Notes: a model not told the origin generated them from the letters alone. Numbered from the stretch's first letter, positions 25,189-37,360 are shown. The stretch is DNA of 64,000 bases from Epiperipatus broadwayi (GCA_028023455.1 JAQFVV010012398.1:3184682-3248681); one strand, 5' to 3'. Translations and numbers: made by a program.

Positions 25189-25682
25189 CTCATGTAAAAA
25201 TTGTAAAGCTTCTTACATAGGTATGAGTAATCATCGCATCAGTGTTAGGAGAGATGAGCATGCTAATGCAGTTAAACAACACTAATCATCAGCAGTACTC
25301 ACTCCATACTATCGATTCAGGTCATAAAATTGATTTTTCTAGTACCAGGATCATATCCAGATATGATAATCTCTACCAATGCAAAATTAGAGAAGCCATT
25401 GAGATACTTAAAAGGCCAGATTGTATCAATAAGTGAGATGATACATGTAAACTTTCTCCTATTTGGAAAGATTTTTTTAAAAAACATTCCTAAATTTAAC
25501 ATTTTTTGCTATTGGTGGAATTTTAACATTTTATTCAAATCAGTGATTGTAGCGCCTCTACAACCATCTTTCTACCTTTTATAACTCTGTGGATGGCTTG
25601 TGTGACCAAGTCGAAATGTCAGTATATTAATATTAAAAGTTTTTAACATGGATGAACCCGCAAAATATGTATTTTATATATT
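25189..25682 (+). pseudogene. Penelope-like GIY-YIG endonuclease, right arm of palindrome
   Basis: The plus-strand frame CKNCKASYIGMSNHRISVRR runs from about 25198 to a TAA just after VKQH (about 25284). The C-terminal half is in another frame, open to 25436 and ending INK before a TGA. The left arm continues past this point (INKRDD). The two arms thus share the internal frameshift but differ by private stops. The 3' UTR extends to about 25682, matching the left arm's outer end. Confidence 0.8.
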
Positions 25683-25769
25683 TAACCCATGCAAATCTTC
25701 GTTTTAACATATATATATATATTACTTATCAGCATTCATCTTTTTCTTTCTGCACATCAGTTGAGTATG

Positions 25770-26800
25770 ACAATTCTATTATTATTAAGATTGTCCATAA
25801 TATGGTTTTATAATTTGGGCATTATATGTGCCCCTAACTTGTCCTTCCATATCCAACCAAAATGCATTAGGATTCAATTGTTTAACTATTGTGTAAGGTC
25901 ATTCATATAGATGGTAAATCTTACTGTGTCTATTATCAATTTGCTTACTAGCATGAGGGGATTTTATTAAAACTTTATCTCCTACTTTGAATGTATTTGG
26001 ATTTCCAGTCTTATTTTTTCCTTTTATTAGCCTTGCTTACTAACCGAAGATATGCTTTCTGCACATTTTCCTCCATACTACATTGTTTATATCTAGTCAT
26101 AGGTTGATATTTAGTAAACAACATGGGAATTGTTTTATTAAAATGTAGTTCAGTGGGTGTAAATCCAGTGGATTCATTCACACTCCAGTTGATATAATTA
26201 ACTATCTGGTCTATCTGTCTTACCCACCCTCTATGCTCATCTCTTAGCTAAGTCCTGAACAAATGACCGAGCTCCCGCATTACATGTTCGCAAGGGTTTG
26301 ACTGTGGATTCCTAATGGACATGAGCACATGCTTTATTTGTGATATTTCCACTCATTTTTTCCATTCTTTGGATAGGAAAGGGATACCAGGGTCTGTTAA
26401 AATGCTTTTGGGTTTTCCTATCCTCATAAATTGGAGGGTGTGTAATACCTTGATGGTATTAGCTTGGGGTATTGGGTAAGCAGAAACATACCTAGTAAAG
26501 AGATCATAGGCAACCAATAGATATTTTTTTTTATTAAATAGGGGTAAGGGCCCATAATAATCGATCACCAAGATCTCATTTGGTCCTTTAGGTAATATTG
26601 ATTTTGCAGCATTATAATAATTTTGATTTACTGGCTTGGCTCGAAGACACTCTAGACAATCTTGAAGTGACCTTAATGTCTTTATACATACCAGGTCAGC
26701 AAAACCAATTTCTCAAAGTATGCTCTGTTTTATGGGCAGGATAATGTCCATACAAACAGTGAATATATTTTATGAGTGGGATATGCATTGTTTCTGGTAT
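25770..26800 (-). pseudogene. Gypsy integrase
   Basis: On the minus strand an H2C2-type zinc-binding region comes first (GHYPAHKTEHTLRNWF and PGMYKDI near 26690-26770, then CLECLRAKP near 26640). The catalytic core follows: aspartate in VIDYYGPLP (about 26560), the second aspartate in LTDPGIPF (about 26390, where the usual TDNG is TDPG) and the glutamate in the NPQSNPCEHVMREL stretch (about 26270). A C-terminal GPY/F-like segment (PYTIVKQLNPNAFWLDMEG) lies at 25890-25830. Stops and frameshifts separate these pieces, for example a stop in place of tryptophan in the zinc region and one in the GPY/F segment. It would have inserted the element DNA and is now inactive. Confidence 0.85.
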
Positions 26801-26802
26801 TA

Positions 26803-27562
26803 CTATCCTCCACTCATCTGTAATATTATTAACTTTATATATAGCAGGAACTCATTTTCTAACTTATAAAAATCAAGATCTTTTGGCACATTCAAAACTT
26901 TTTCTCCTTTCAAAGCTCTCATGATTAAGTTTAAATTATTATCTTTAATTTGCAATTTGGGTAGGTTTTCTAGATCATTCTCTACACTACCATCAGTCAT
27001 CATATTGACATTTGTAATGTAGGCATTCTCTACCAATAAATGGCTCTGTTCTGATCCACATGGGTTTTGACTAAGCACATTGGCCACAACATTCTCAGAT
27101 CCCTTGCAATACTGCACAGTGTAATTGAATTTCTGCAACAGCAAACTCCACCTAACTAGATAGCTGTTGGTCAGATAACTGTGGTTTAGGAATTCAAGGC
27201 TTTTCTGATCTGTGATCACTATCACGTCTGATCCAAGAAGCATCTGTGGAAACTTTTGGAAGGCCCACACTATTGCCAGTGCTTCCTTCTCTGTTACCAT
27301 ATAATTTATTTCTAGACCTTTCAGGAGTCAGCTGATAAAGTAGAGGATCCCAGGTTGGCCATGCTCCTTGGTTTTGTGATAATGTTACTCCCAATCCAAA
27401 ACCACTACTATCCATCTGGACTATAAATGGTTTACTAAAATCAGGGAAGGCTAACATGATTTGCTCTAAAAACCCTGTTTTAATATTCTCAAATGCCTGA
27501 TCCTGCTCATCAGTCCATTTCCATCTCTCATCTTTCCTGATTAATTTTAATAATGGTTCCAT
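26803..27562 (-). pseudogene. Gypsy RNase H region
   Basis: Two minus-strand frames (27562-27194 and 27300-26803) overlap with a frameshift near 27300. The first has WKWTDEQDQAFENIK and then PFIVQMDSSGFGLGVTLSQ, the RNase H start with the first catalytic aspartate (the usual DAS is DSS). The second has TEKEALAIVWAFQKF (catalytic glutamate), VITDQKSLEFL (third acidic site), RWSLLLQKFNYTVQYCKGSENVVANVLS, the last with VANVLS where functional copies have VADxLS. The domain removes the RNA strand during reverse transcription. Changes at the last acidic site plus the frameshift make it inactive. Confidence 0.85.
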
Positions 27563-28375
27563 GTGGTCAGAGAATTTTTGATAGAAACGATGGTAGAAAT
27601 TACATAGGCCTAAAAATAATCAGATTTGTTTTTTATTGGTCAGTTTAGGAAAGTTCTGAATGACACTGATCTTGTCTGGATGAGGTCTTATCCCAGCACA
27701 ACCTATGATATGACCTAAGAATATAACCTGGTTTGAGACTAGGGTTCTTTTCTTGAAGTTGATCTTGATGCCTTTCCAGAAGCACTCCTGGAAAAACACA
27801 GTCAGGTTTTGAAAGTGCTCTTCAACAGTGGTAGATGCGATAATCACATCATCCACATATATCATAATAATCTGCTTCATTTCAGGACATAATGTCTGAT
27901 CTAAACATTGTATCAAACCAGCACCACTATTTATCAATCCAAATGGCATTCCATTAAATTGGTATGTAAATCCCTCATCGAAAGGCAGTATAATGACGAT
28001 CATTCGGATGGAGTTTGATCTACCAATAACTAAAGGTTAAATCGAAAGTGGAAAACACCTTGTTTCCAAAACTCAAGAATCATTCATGTATGGGCAGTGG
28101 AATATTTCTGTCAGGGACAGTAATTTTGTTTAGTTGTCTAGCAATCAAACAAAATCTCATCGACCCATCTTTCTTCTTCACAGTAATGACTAGATTACAG
28201 TATGGTGAAGAGCATTTGGAAATGATCCCCCAATCCAGCATTTTGTTAATTTGTTTGGTTATTTCTTGCCAATACTGGTATGAAATAGGATATAATCTGG
28301 ATTGAAATGGTTGGTCATGTACTAATCTTATTCTCTGCTGAAATCCTTCTATCACTCCTGGTACATCCAAAAAAT
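27563..28375 (-). pseudogene. Gypsy reverse transcriptase
   Basis: Minus-strand frames 28370-28080 and 28003-27620 give the RT fingers and palm. They include RLYPISYQYWQEITKQI, MLDWGIISKCSSPYCN, VKKKDGSMRFCLIARQLN (usual DYR is LIAR), then after a frameshift FTYQFNGMPFGLINSGA and the catalytic box IMIYVDDVIIAS near 27860. LGHIIGCAGIRPHPDKISVI (thumb) follows. The catalytic YVDD is intact, but the first catalytic aspartate region around 28010-28080 is disrupted and LPFDEGF follows with extra residues. It would copy the genomic RNA to DNA and cannot be expressed as is. Confidence 0.88.
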
Positions 28376-28539
28376 TGTGCTAAATTTATGTATCACATCT
28401 CAATTTCAATGTCTCCTCACTTCCAAGCAAGTTGGACTCTGCAAGATTACTATCTATGAGTGTCTCTGGGATACTAGATATAACACAGTCAACTTTAGGG
28501 AGACCATATTTCGGAAGTAATCTCATCTCCAAGACCTTA

Positions 28540-28905
28540 TCATTTATCTTAACTACTTTATTAGAGAAATTGATAATATAAGTGTTCAAGTGTAGGAAGT
28601 CTGACTCAAGAATGACATCATGGATTAAGCCACTCAATATAAAGAACACATGATAGGATTGTTTGGCTGACTTTCATTTCAACCCAGATTTGCTTTTGTA
28701 CAAATTTTGCTTTCCTACTGTTAGCCATGGTAACCTCAATAGATTTCATTGGTACGGTTTTAATTTTGGGGATTTTTAATCAAAATTTCCTGGTAAAATT
28801 TATCTGAGATAACAGAAATCTGGCTACTAGAATCTAACAGTGCTTTATCTTGTAAACCCTCAAACAAAACCTCTATCATGAGGCAGCTCTGCAAAGCACA
28901 GTAGG
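28540..28905 (-). pseudogene. Gypsy aspartic protease
   Basis: The minus strand at about 28860-28800 reads KALLDSSSQISVISDKFY, the retroviral-type protease active-site region with DSS where D-S/T-G is usual. After a frame change, HDVILESDFLHLNTYIINF near 28625-28570 matches the second conserved strand, normally I-L-G-x-D, with glutamate for glycine. The enzyme would process the gag-pol polyprotein. The glycine losses and frame breaks indicate decay. Confidence 0.7.
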
Positions 28906-29088
28906 TGCTTTGTCTTCCCACAAACTCATCATATTAGTAATCTCTCAATCAGGGGTTTGTTTCATGTTCCTCATGGTATTTTTGGTCTCTTGAGGTGAGA
29001 AACATAACCTCAAGTACCCTTCTAGTTTAGTTTCTGTTGAATTTTTGATGTATAATTACTACACCCTAGTTTTGGGGATTTTTCGGGA
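28906..29088 (-). pseudogene. Gag-pol junction region, degraded
   Basis: This is a short stretch between the gag frame ending at 29089 and the protease. No zinc-knuckle cysteine pattern was found in any minus-strand frame, although many Gypsy gag proteins have one here. Multiple stops are present. Confidence 0.4.
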
Positions 29089-30185
29089 CTATGGAGAGTT
29101 TATTCCTGTTTTGTTAATATTTGTATGGTTCCTTTTAGCTGACCATACATAGGGTGAATTAGTTTGTATGGACTTCTCTTTCCAATGGTTAGCATCATTA
29201 TTAGTTTTTCTCCTTTTATAAAAGATAGCATTAACAGTAGCCACTTCTTTCCTTTTTTCAGGTGCCCTAATTGACAGGATAGCATTGTTCATATCTATAT
29301 TAGTTAACAGTTCTGCCACCTGTTCTATGGTCCTAACATTGGTACACAATAGTGATTGTTCAATCCTGAGTCGTAAGTTTCTCTTTATTATTCTGATAAT
29401 TTGACTTTCACTCAGGCAGTAGGTATTTAACATTTCATAACTTGACAGTGGAAGAACTTTGTCAAGGTTTCTCCAGGTGCTGCCCTATACAATAAGGCTT
29501 CTTGCCTATCCTTGTTCCAGAAATTCTTCACCAGCAGTATTTGGCATTCATCAAAGGTAGATGGCGCCTGAAATAATGACTCCCACCACACCAGTGCATC
29601 ACCTTGCAGATGGCTGTATGCAATAATAACCTTTTCACTTTCTGACAAGTTTCTATTTACAGAGAAATAAAGGTTCACACTTTGTATGTGTTCAATGGGG
29701 GCTTCATTGGTAGATCCCTTGAATACTTTTAGTTTGACAAATTGGTTAAAAGCATGTGCAGGATGGTAAAGTGTCTTGTTGATTTCTGAAGTGTTTTCAG
29801 GTGGGGTCAATGCATGATCATCATGGTGTGTTTGATAACTATCTGGAATAAAACCTAAACTAAAGTTAGGAGGATAATCTTCTGCCTCAGGCAGGATGCA
29901 ACATGAGAGGAGAGTTTCTTCAGAAAGATCACTTATCCTCTCTGGGTCCTTAAGAGCAGTCTCTAGGTGATGATTTCTACCATCCATTATTTTATTACTA
30001 CTGTGCATCCTTACATCAATTTCATCATGTTTTCCTCCACTGGTCAGCATTTCTTGGCACAGTTGAGACTGGAGCACTACCAATCTTTGATTAAAGGCTT
30101 CACCCATTCTATCAATTTTATCTCTTATTTGATGAGCACTTCCCACCAACATTTTTATATTGGCTTTGTCCATTATCATGTCCAC
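29089..30185 (-). pseudogene. Gypsy gag capsid region
   Basis: The minus-strand frame 30185-29427 (252 codons) contains the retrotransposon gag capsid pattern: FVKLKVFKGSTNEAPIEHIQ, then SESEKVIIAYSHLQGDALVW and the W-x-S-L-F...F-x3-LV-KNFW stretch near 29600-29520. After a stop at 29427 a shifted frame (29433-29089) continues with LSESQIIRIIKRNL and TNVRTIEQVAELL. Gag proteins assemble the particle in which reverse transcription takes place. A zinc knuckle was not found. Confidence 0.8.
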
Positions 30186-30189
30186 TCCC

Positions 30190-31199
30190 CTTTACTATTC
30201 TACCCTCAACTCATTTAAGATGTTGATCTAAATCTACTAGCATTTTGTTGCATGGATCAACCTGATCATTTTGTGCTATGGAGAGTTGTTCTATTCTTGA
30301 TTGAATCCCCTGAAATTCATCTTGGACCTCAGTTAGGAATTTATCTTGTTCCACATGGACCTCAGTTAGGAATTTATCTTGTTCCACATGCACCTCATGT
30401 TTTAATGTTTCCTGATTCTTGCATACTTCATCATATTTTGCATTCAATTGTTCCATGATAATGGATTTAAAATCATCTAATTGTTGTTGGCATTTCATAT
30501 TCTTTTCATCAATTTCCTTCTTCATCTCTAACATTCCTTGCTTCAACTCAATATTGTCTTTCTGAACATTTTCTAATTTTAGGGAAGTTGTCCCATATCT
30601 TCAGACAGCTTAATTTCAACATTATCAATTTTTGTTTCCATTTGCTCTTTCATATCATTCACATCCTTCTTCAATTCTTTTATCTTATTTATATCAGCCT
30701 TGTTTGCCATTTTCTCCATCTTGGTTGCCATATTCTCCATCTTGGTTGTCATATTCTCCATCTTATTATTCATAATCAACTTTCATTTCATCTGTCTTGG
30801 TTGCCATATTCTCCTTCATACTATTCATCACTCTTCATCTCCATGATTGCTTGGATAAGTTGTGCCAATCAATGCTGTAGGGTCTTGCATAACCTGAGTT
30901 ACTCCCACTTCAGGCACTTGAGTAATCTCACTGGGAGGAATCATCTGAATTTGAGAAACTGTTTGACTCCCTTCTTGCATTTGTGGGAATTGTTCAACTT
31001 CCAGAATAGACCCCCTAGGTATCTGGATCTGCATAGATCCGACCTTATTACCGGTAGCATCATCTATCACCTTACTGTCACTATTCTTTTGTTTTGATTC
31101 CATAGCACTTAATTGCTTACCACTTCTGGTTATCATTAAATATTTACTTATTTGCAAACTATGTATAAAATATTTATTTATGAAACGATAAATAATCAC
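30190..31199 (-). pseudogene. Gypsy gag N-terminal coiled-coil region
   Basis: Three minus-strand frames run 31199-30828, 30779-30579 and 30546-30211. A likely start is at 31139 (MITRSGKQLSAMESKQK). The middle piece is rich in the repeat MENM-TKMENMATKMEKM and the third has long charged heptads (LEMKKEIDEKNMKCQQQLDD) plus a directly repeated 10-residue unit HVEQDKFLTE. This looks like an alpha-helical coiled coil, as is common in the N-terminus of invertebrate Gypsy gag. The frames are split by at least two lesions. Confidence 0.65.
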
Positions 31200-31744
31200 A
31201 TGCCACAGTGCATCACACCATTCCCAACTATTGCATTTATCTTTTACCTCATTTTTTTAGTTTTTAATAGATCTACTTTTGGCCTATGTCCTTTTACATG
31301 CCTAACTCTACTATTTTAGTATAATTTATTAATCACTTAACTATTTATTATCGGTCTCTGTTTATTGTTCAATCCTCTATATTTCCAATTTACACTTGTC
31401 CTTTTAAATCTCTTTACTTATTAAAAATTGATTTAAGTTTATGTAATCTATTATCACTATTGCTATTATTTTTAATGAATGTGCTAGTTATTTGCCAAGT
31501 GTATATAAGTTCATTTGGGTTTATGTTGATAGAAATATAAAAACATTAAAAAAAAAATTTTAACACCAGTCCAATGGCTGGACTTCCTTTACAATTAGAG
31601 TATATTCATACCTAACATAATGGATACCAGATGTCACATTTGGATACATAGATCATAATCAACAATCAGCTGGTTCAATCACAATGTAAGACCAACTTCC
31701 ACAAAGTCTATATGTGATGGTGCACCAATCTTTCAGGCCCCAAA
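31200..31744 (-). other. 5' leader of the large Gypsy element
   Basis: This is the untranslated region between the primer-binding site and the gag start. It has no coding frame and no further structure that I can support. One local inverted motif (GGATACCAGATGTCACATTTGG near 31620) was seen. Confidence 0.6.
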
Positions 31745-31757
31745 CTTGATGGTGCCA
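31745..31757 (-). promoter_or_regulatory. Primer-binding site of the large Gypsy element
   Basis: On the minus strand TGGCACCATCAAG starts two bases after the LTR terminus TTATA. TGG at this place pairs with the CCA end of a tRNA primer. The second LTR element in this window has a similar TGGC...TTTGGGGC site at 42253, which supports the reading. The tRNA was not identified. Confidence 0.65.
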
Positions 31758-32390
31758 GATATAACAAATGATCAACTATGCCTGGATTCGCATTTTCCCT
31801 CACACCAGATATAACAGATGGGAAAATAACTTGTGGACTGTGATACTATGCAGATATAGCAATCTGGAGACTATGACTTAATGTGCCCTAATTTATTTCC
31901 CCTGATGACAGTCTGCAGAGACCTACCAGGCTTGGAAAAGGAAAAAGTTGCATTTAACTACAGTCAGATTTTGGATGTTCAGGTAGAATGCTAATGAAAA
32001 GCTGATGAAATGCTTAACCAATGATTTCATGCACTTTAATTGACTAGCTCTATTCCTTTTAAATAATATCAAATGCAATTTAGGTTAGTTCATCCACTTT
32101 CACTTTTTTCTGATTCCGTTATGCTCTAATATTCAAGCCCAGAGACAATATTGCTTTTGACTCCTCTAAAAGGTATGAACAGATACCCACAACAACTCCT
32201 GCACCTATATATAGGTTACAACTAGCATTTATTATATTTGTTTTATGTTAAAGCTTTTATATGAGAAGAAAAATAGATATGTGTGCATGCATAATTGTTT
32301 GTAAACTGTGGAATGTCAGGACAATTCAATAAAACAGAGACCGGAATAATATAAACTCTTAAACATTTATTAACAATAATAAATAACATA

Positions 32391-32395
<5 letters not shown>

Positions 32396-32473
<78 letters not shown>

Positions 32474-32555
32474 TAATAATAAGAAGAAGGAGGAGGAGAA
32501 GAAGAAGAAGAAGAAATAATAATAATAAATAATAATAATAATAACAACAACAATA
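32396..32555. repeat. (TAG)n array with impure GAA/TAA tail
   Basis: About 26 TAG units run to 32473, followed by TAA, GAA and GGA triplets to 32555. The other LTR has only a short AT-rich run at the matching place (20135-20150). The array therefore grew here, probably from the microsatellite next to the LINE insertion. Confidence 0.95.
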
Positions 32556-33487
32556 AAAAAAGTACAAGAACACAAAAGATTCACACCTTCAGATAATTAC
32601 TTTGGACAACCAGAAACAAATTATCCATTTAACACACAACAATTTTCAGATAAACTTAATACAATTAAAACCACATGTCATCCTGGAACAAATGGTATAC
32701 CAAAATTTGTTTTCACACATTTGAGCCAATTCGCATCAAAATATATTTGCAACCTAGCAAATCATCTCTCTCAAAAAATCTACAACCTTAAAGAACTAAA
32801 TACCATAGTCATAGTACCATTTAATAAAAAAAAATTAATATATCAACACTTACCAATTTAAGACATATTTCTATGGAAACATTAGCCATTAAAATTTTAG
32901 AAAAAGTCATCAAAGATCAAATTGAACAACACTTACTTCCACTTATATCACTTCTACAATTTGCAAAAAAAGAATCATCTACAGGACAAACAGCATTACT
33001 CTTTAAAACTATTATGACTACAATACAAAAGCAAAAAAAATATGCACCAATAGCAGTACAATTAGATATTCAAGCAGCATTTGATTCAGTGTCAATCAAG
33101 ATACTTATTAATAAATTAGCCAATACCACCTACACTACTCTATGTAATTGCCAATATTTTCCTTAATAGACAAATTCATATCACACTCAATGAAAGGAAA
33201 TCAACATCATTCACTCCATCACAATCTATTTCACAAGGATCATCACTAAGTTCACTCCTCTTCACATTCTACATAGATCCACTAATAAAAAAAAATACAA
33301 CAAAATATAGCTGGAATACAAATTCCACACACACAACAAAATATCCCATGTTTAGCATACATGGATGATATCATAATTTTTTTAAAATCACGCAAAGAAT
33401 TTCCAACACTACAAAAAAAAATAAATCAATACTCATCTGAATTCAAACTAAAATTCAATCCTAATAAAACAGCAGCTTGGTTCATAT
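32556..33487 (+). pseudogene. LINE ORF2 RT domain (5' part of split copy)
   Basis: The 5' end is truncated inside ORF2. Blocks follow the order of the LINE at 55420-60880: FTPSDNYFGQPETNYPF, HPGTNGIPKFVFTHLSQF (near 32680), IVPFNKK, then after a frameshift near 32835 METLAIKILEKVIKDQ, and LDIQAAFDSV (RT catalytic block A, near 33063). Next come a PSQSISQGSSLS block (usual PQG is SQG) and LAYMDDIIIF (catalytic YMDD, near 33357). The copy runs to 33487, where a solo LTR interrupts it within a tryptophan-rich segment. Confidence 0.85.
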
Positions 33488-36061
33488 TGAAACAGTAAGA
33501 TTCGTATTCGAATCTTAAGTCTCACCTTTTTCTGTCGTCTCTCACTAACCGGTCTATCCCGCCCAAATTTAAACTTTTTGGTATCGAATTGTGTGTGTAG
33601 CAATATTAAAAATGTATAAATATATGTAGAATTCAGCATAAACATGCACACATTTCGATCTCAAATTAAAGGCAATAAATAAGGATAAAATAGTATAATT
33701 TAGATTTCTTTTAGTTATATAATTTTGTATAATTTTAATCATTTATTTTGGATTATAAAGTTTGTATTTATTGCTTTGTTTAAATTTCGTTTAATAATAA
33801 TTCTAAAAAAATCTGATGTAATATTTAATTAAAAGTTAAAATAATCTTATGTTCCCTTTTTGTCTTTGAAATTGAAAAGCATCGGTCAGTGATAGATAAT
33901 AGATTAATTAAATAATTAAAGAAAAATTCCCCAAAATATAAATTAGTAAATGTAAAATGTAAACAATAGAACAGGAGCTTTCTTTAATTAAAAATCAACA
34001 AAATGCATTGATTATCCTCAGGGCAGATTAAGTAGAATCTAAAAATACCTTAACAAAAATGTGAAAGATCAAGATAAGAAAAGAGCCATCTTGGACTTGC
34101 AGGAGACATTCACTTAAACTTTAGCTTTGCTCTCAATCATTGAGAGTCTCCAAAAATAATAAAATAATTTGTTCCTGCCAAGGTATGACCAAGTAAAGCA
34201 CCTAGATTATTCTCCATCGGGAGATGGCCTATCGAATGCCGAACTTTCCATTGCCCATCATAAATTCACCATGAAGATCTGCTGCCTGAAATGAATGAGA
34301 AAGCTGCTGCTGCCATGAAATTAAATGAATATCTAAATACAAGAAAGAATTGCCACTCGTGAACTTTTGCTGCTAAACTAATGGAATCAGAAAACTTCTT
34401 ATAAAACAGATATCTGTCTGTGTTCAAATTCTAGAGTACTCTAATAATATGCTATAGCTTTTCTTCATACTACTTATCTAAATTGTAAAATGTAAAAACT
34501 ATCATTTGTATAACTAAAATTGAATAATTAATTTAATGTGTAAATTTCTCTAATAATCTAGCTTACCTCACTCTATCTTTCTTGGGTGCATATTTCTATA
34601 ATCTACATTTTTATCTATAGTTATTATTTAATTATTGCATGCTCATAATTGTCTCAATTTTCAAAGTTTAAATCTATGATCGCTTGAAACAATGAATGCG
34701 TGTCAAATTTTCATTAATATTTACTTTCCTTAATAACTTCACTTTCATATAAATCGACACGCATTCAGTGCATCATTTATTGTAATGCAGGGTCTACTAC
34801 TTCACAAATGGCTGGCATATTAGTTGTAATAACTCCCAGTATATATATGTTTTGTATTTATTAAATCTAATGAATAATTCTAGAAAATCACATTTCTTTG
34901 AGAGTTGCCAGAGTTCTTTAGTAAATGTTGGTAATGTAGGGCCGAGTCAGAAATCTATTTAAATCTCATCATAATCGTTTATACAGTATATATGTGTTAC
35001 GTTTTAGAGACGCGATGACCCATTCTGCCATGAAATTTCCGGATTCTTCAGGGTTGAAATTAACCCCAGTCATCCTACACAAGCGGGCATAATGGGTGCT
35101 CCCGTGGGATTTGACAATGTCATGCAGCCAGCCGGCAAATTGCGACACGTACCGCTTGTCCCTGGTTATGCTTATGTGACACCTTACTTCGTCGGGTCGA
35201 GGCAGAGACCAGCCCAACATTCTTATAAACCCATTTGCAGCATTGCAGTTTCAATATACTGCCATTCCATATCGCCTTTCTAAAGCGTACCACGTGTTCC
35301 TTTACTCAATTCTATTATTCTATATATCACTCCGCCTCTGCATTATCTTCGTAATTCACTCTCAAATAAATGTTTGCCCTTAGTTATAAGTAAATATTTT
35401 AATTAAATAAATATATGTCTGCCATTACTCTTATAACCCATACTTTAGACTCTTGCATTGCAAAGGTATAAATTCCCCAAGGCATGCATTAGAAATACTT
35501 ACTCGAGAATTTTAGGTAGCTAGATTACACCTTCAAATAAATGTATTCCTTTTGTAAACATTACAGTATCGGAAATACCGCTATTGAAATCCTCAATATA
35601 AAATAATGTCTAAATAAATAAATGTATTCTTTAAAATATAATCATGTCGCAAATCCCGCTACTGAAGCTGTTAGTCCATAAAATATTATTAGAATGTTTT
35701 ATTAAAATGTGTTAATAAATAATTTTAAACTATACGTCTGCAGTTACGTTTCATTTATTCGATACCCATTCTATATAATATTTCCTCGATTATGTAAATA
35801 TGAATGTTTAATTATATTAGTTTGGTTATTGGCTAACTTGAGAAAATCATGAGTCTCTTGCATATCCCTAACCACCGTGCCTAAGGAAATATTTACTAAT
35901 GTCGCATCAGATGCGTTGTTTCGTGGATTGTATTGTGGAACCGATAAACTATGTTCGAACTCAGTACCATGGGTGGCTTAGCTACTCGATGGTGCTGCTG
36001 TTCTGTATAGTTGTCGAATTCTGCACTATGTTTACGAGTCACACGTTTTCTGACCGTTACA
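33488..36061 (+). mobile_element. Solo LTR inside the LINE
   Basis: It starts TGAAACAGTAAG and ends CTGACCGTTACA, is 2574 bp long and is flanked by ATAT on both sides (33484-33487 and 36062-36065). Taking it out with one ATAT joins the LINE frame exactly. The segment from the AW pair to QGKP has 18 residues, the same as in the LINE at 55420-60880. A perfect 8-bp stem with a 4-nt loop (AAGATTCGTATTCGAATCTT) lies at 33496-33515. A short GC-richer block at 35000-35300 has no recognisable product. Confidence 0.9.
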
Positions 36062-36065
36062 ATAT

Positions 36066-37360
36066 ATACAACCAAAACATATACTAAATACTTTCAAGGC
36101 AAACCCACTCCTTTTCTGGGATTTCCATTTTACTTGAGAACAAATGGTATGAGGCTAAACATACAAAACAAATTACTTGAATCCATAAACAAAATTTCAA
36201 ACTCTTTATCAAAAGCATACCTATCCATATACTCAAAAGTTCAATTATTCAACATGTTAATTACCACAAAAATAACATATTTTTTTCCAATAATAAATTT
36301 CTCTAAACATTTCAAATCAAAAATATCATCATTATGCACTAAACTCCTATGGGGACACAAAGCCATTGCAATATCCACTAAATCTCTTAGCAAATCTACA
36401 GAAAACAATGGTTTAGGACTCCACACTATTTACACATTCCATATACAGAAATCAATCAATGTATTAGCATCAACTATAAGACTATTCCCTAAACTAAAAT
36501 GTTTGCTCACAATTACACCAACCAATACTCCACCTCCAAATTCACAGTATTTATCTTCACTAATACAAAGTGTCACAACAATATCTACTCAAATTAACAT
36601 AGAAGCAACATATAAATATTCATACTGGCAAATTTACAAACTATCATACCCAGAAAATCCTGGAGACACACAAACAACAATGCTTGGAATTAGCAATTAT
36701 CAATTATTGAAAAAATTCAAAAAATGGTCATTAGAACCAAAATATTTTGATTTTATATTAAAAATAAACCTTTATGCACTACCAACATCATATTTCCTTC
36801 AATACAGACATCTATATAAAAACATTGATCCTTTTTGCAATCTTTGCCACACAGCAGAAGAGACACAACAGCACATATTCTATTCATGCACAAGTTTATC
36901 CAATATACGCAAATTGTTAATAGAAACTTACCAAAGGAAAAATACATCATTAATAAACATATTACAATCTTTTAAAAAAAACTCTACCCCAACAATAAGA
37001 GCAATAATTTTTTTACTATATGCATACTGGTGCACAAGATGCTCATTTACATTTGGTAACAATACAAGAAGACATCCAGCAACATTTACAAAAAAACTTC
37101 AACAAATAAAAGAGTGGGATTACAAAATTAGTGCTCCAGACATTGCAGTAGCAACATGGTGACTCATAAGACAGCCATCAAACCTATAACAGAATAACCA
37201 TCAAACAGATTATTTAAAATGTAAAATACAATTGATTTTAAAATTTAGAACTTGTTCCAAAGTCCTATGATTGCCTATGTAACAGGATGCAATTGTTTGT
37301 TGTAAAAAATCTATGTAACATTTGTTTAATAAAATTCTTTGAAACATCATAATAATAATA
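36066..37360 (+). pseudogene. LINE ORF2 C-terminal domain (3' part of split copy)
   Basis: The frame is open from the LTR junction to TGA at 37160-37162. The first ~20 codons of the apparent ORF (from 36011) are LTR sequence and not part of the protein. LINE blocks are FLGFPFYLRTN, ITYFFPIINF, GLGLHTIY, YSYWQIY, LKKFKKWSLEPKYFDFILKI and the zinc knuckle CNLCHTAEETQQHIFYSC near 36837-36890. FGNNTRRHP and a short acidic end follow. This is the best preserved C-terminal domain in the window, with no stop over about 360 codons. A 3' UTR with AATAAA (about 37330) ends in a short TAA tail at 37352-37368. Confidence 0.9.

Noticed and set aside
29967-31097. Plus-strand frames opposite the gag region
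   Set aside because: They are antisense shadows of the minus-strand gag frames.
32243-32584. Minus-strand frames of poly-tyrosine, poly-threonine or poly-leucine
   Set aside because: They are translations of the TAG triplet array and not genes.
34969-35283. Overlapping frames on both strands in a GC-richer block inside a solo LTR
   Set aside because: No domain is recognisable and both frames are short. The block fits an LTR leader or regulatory region better.
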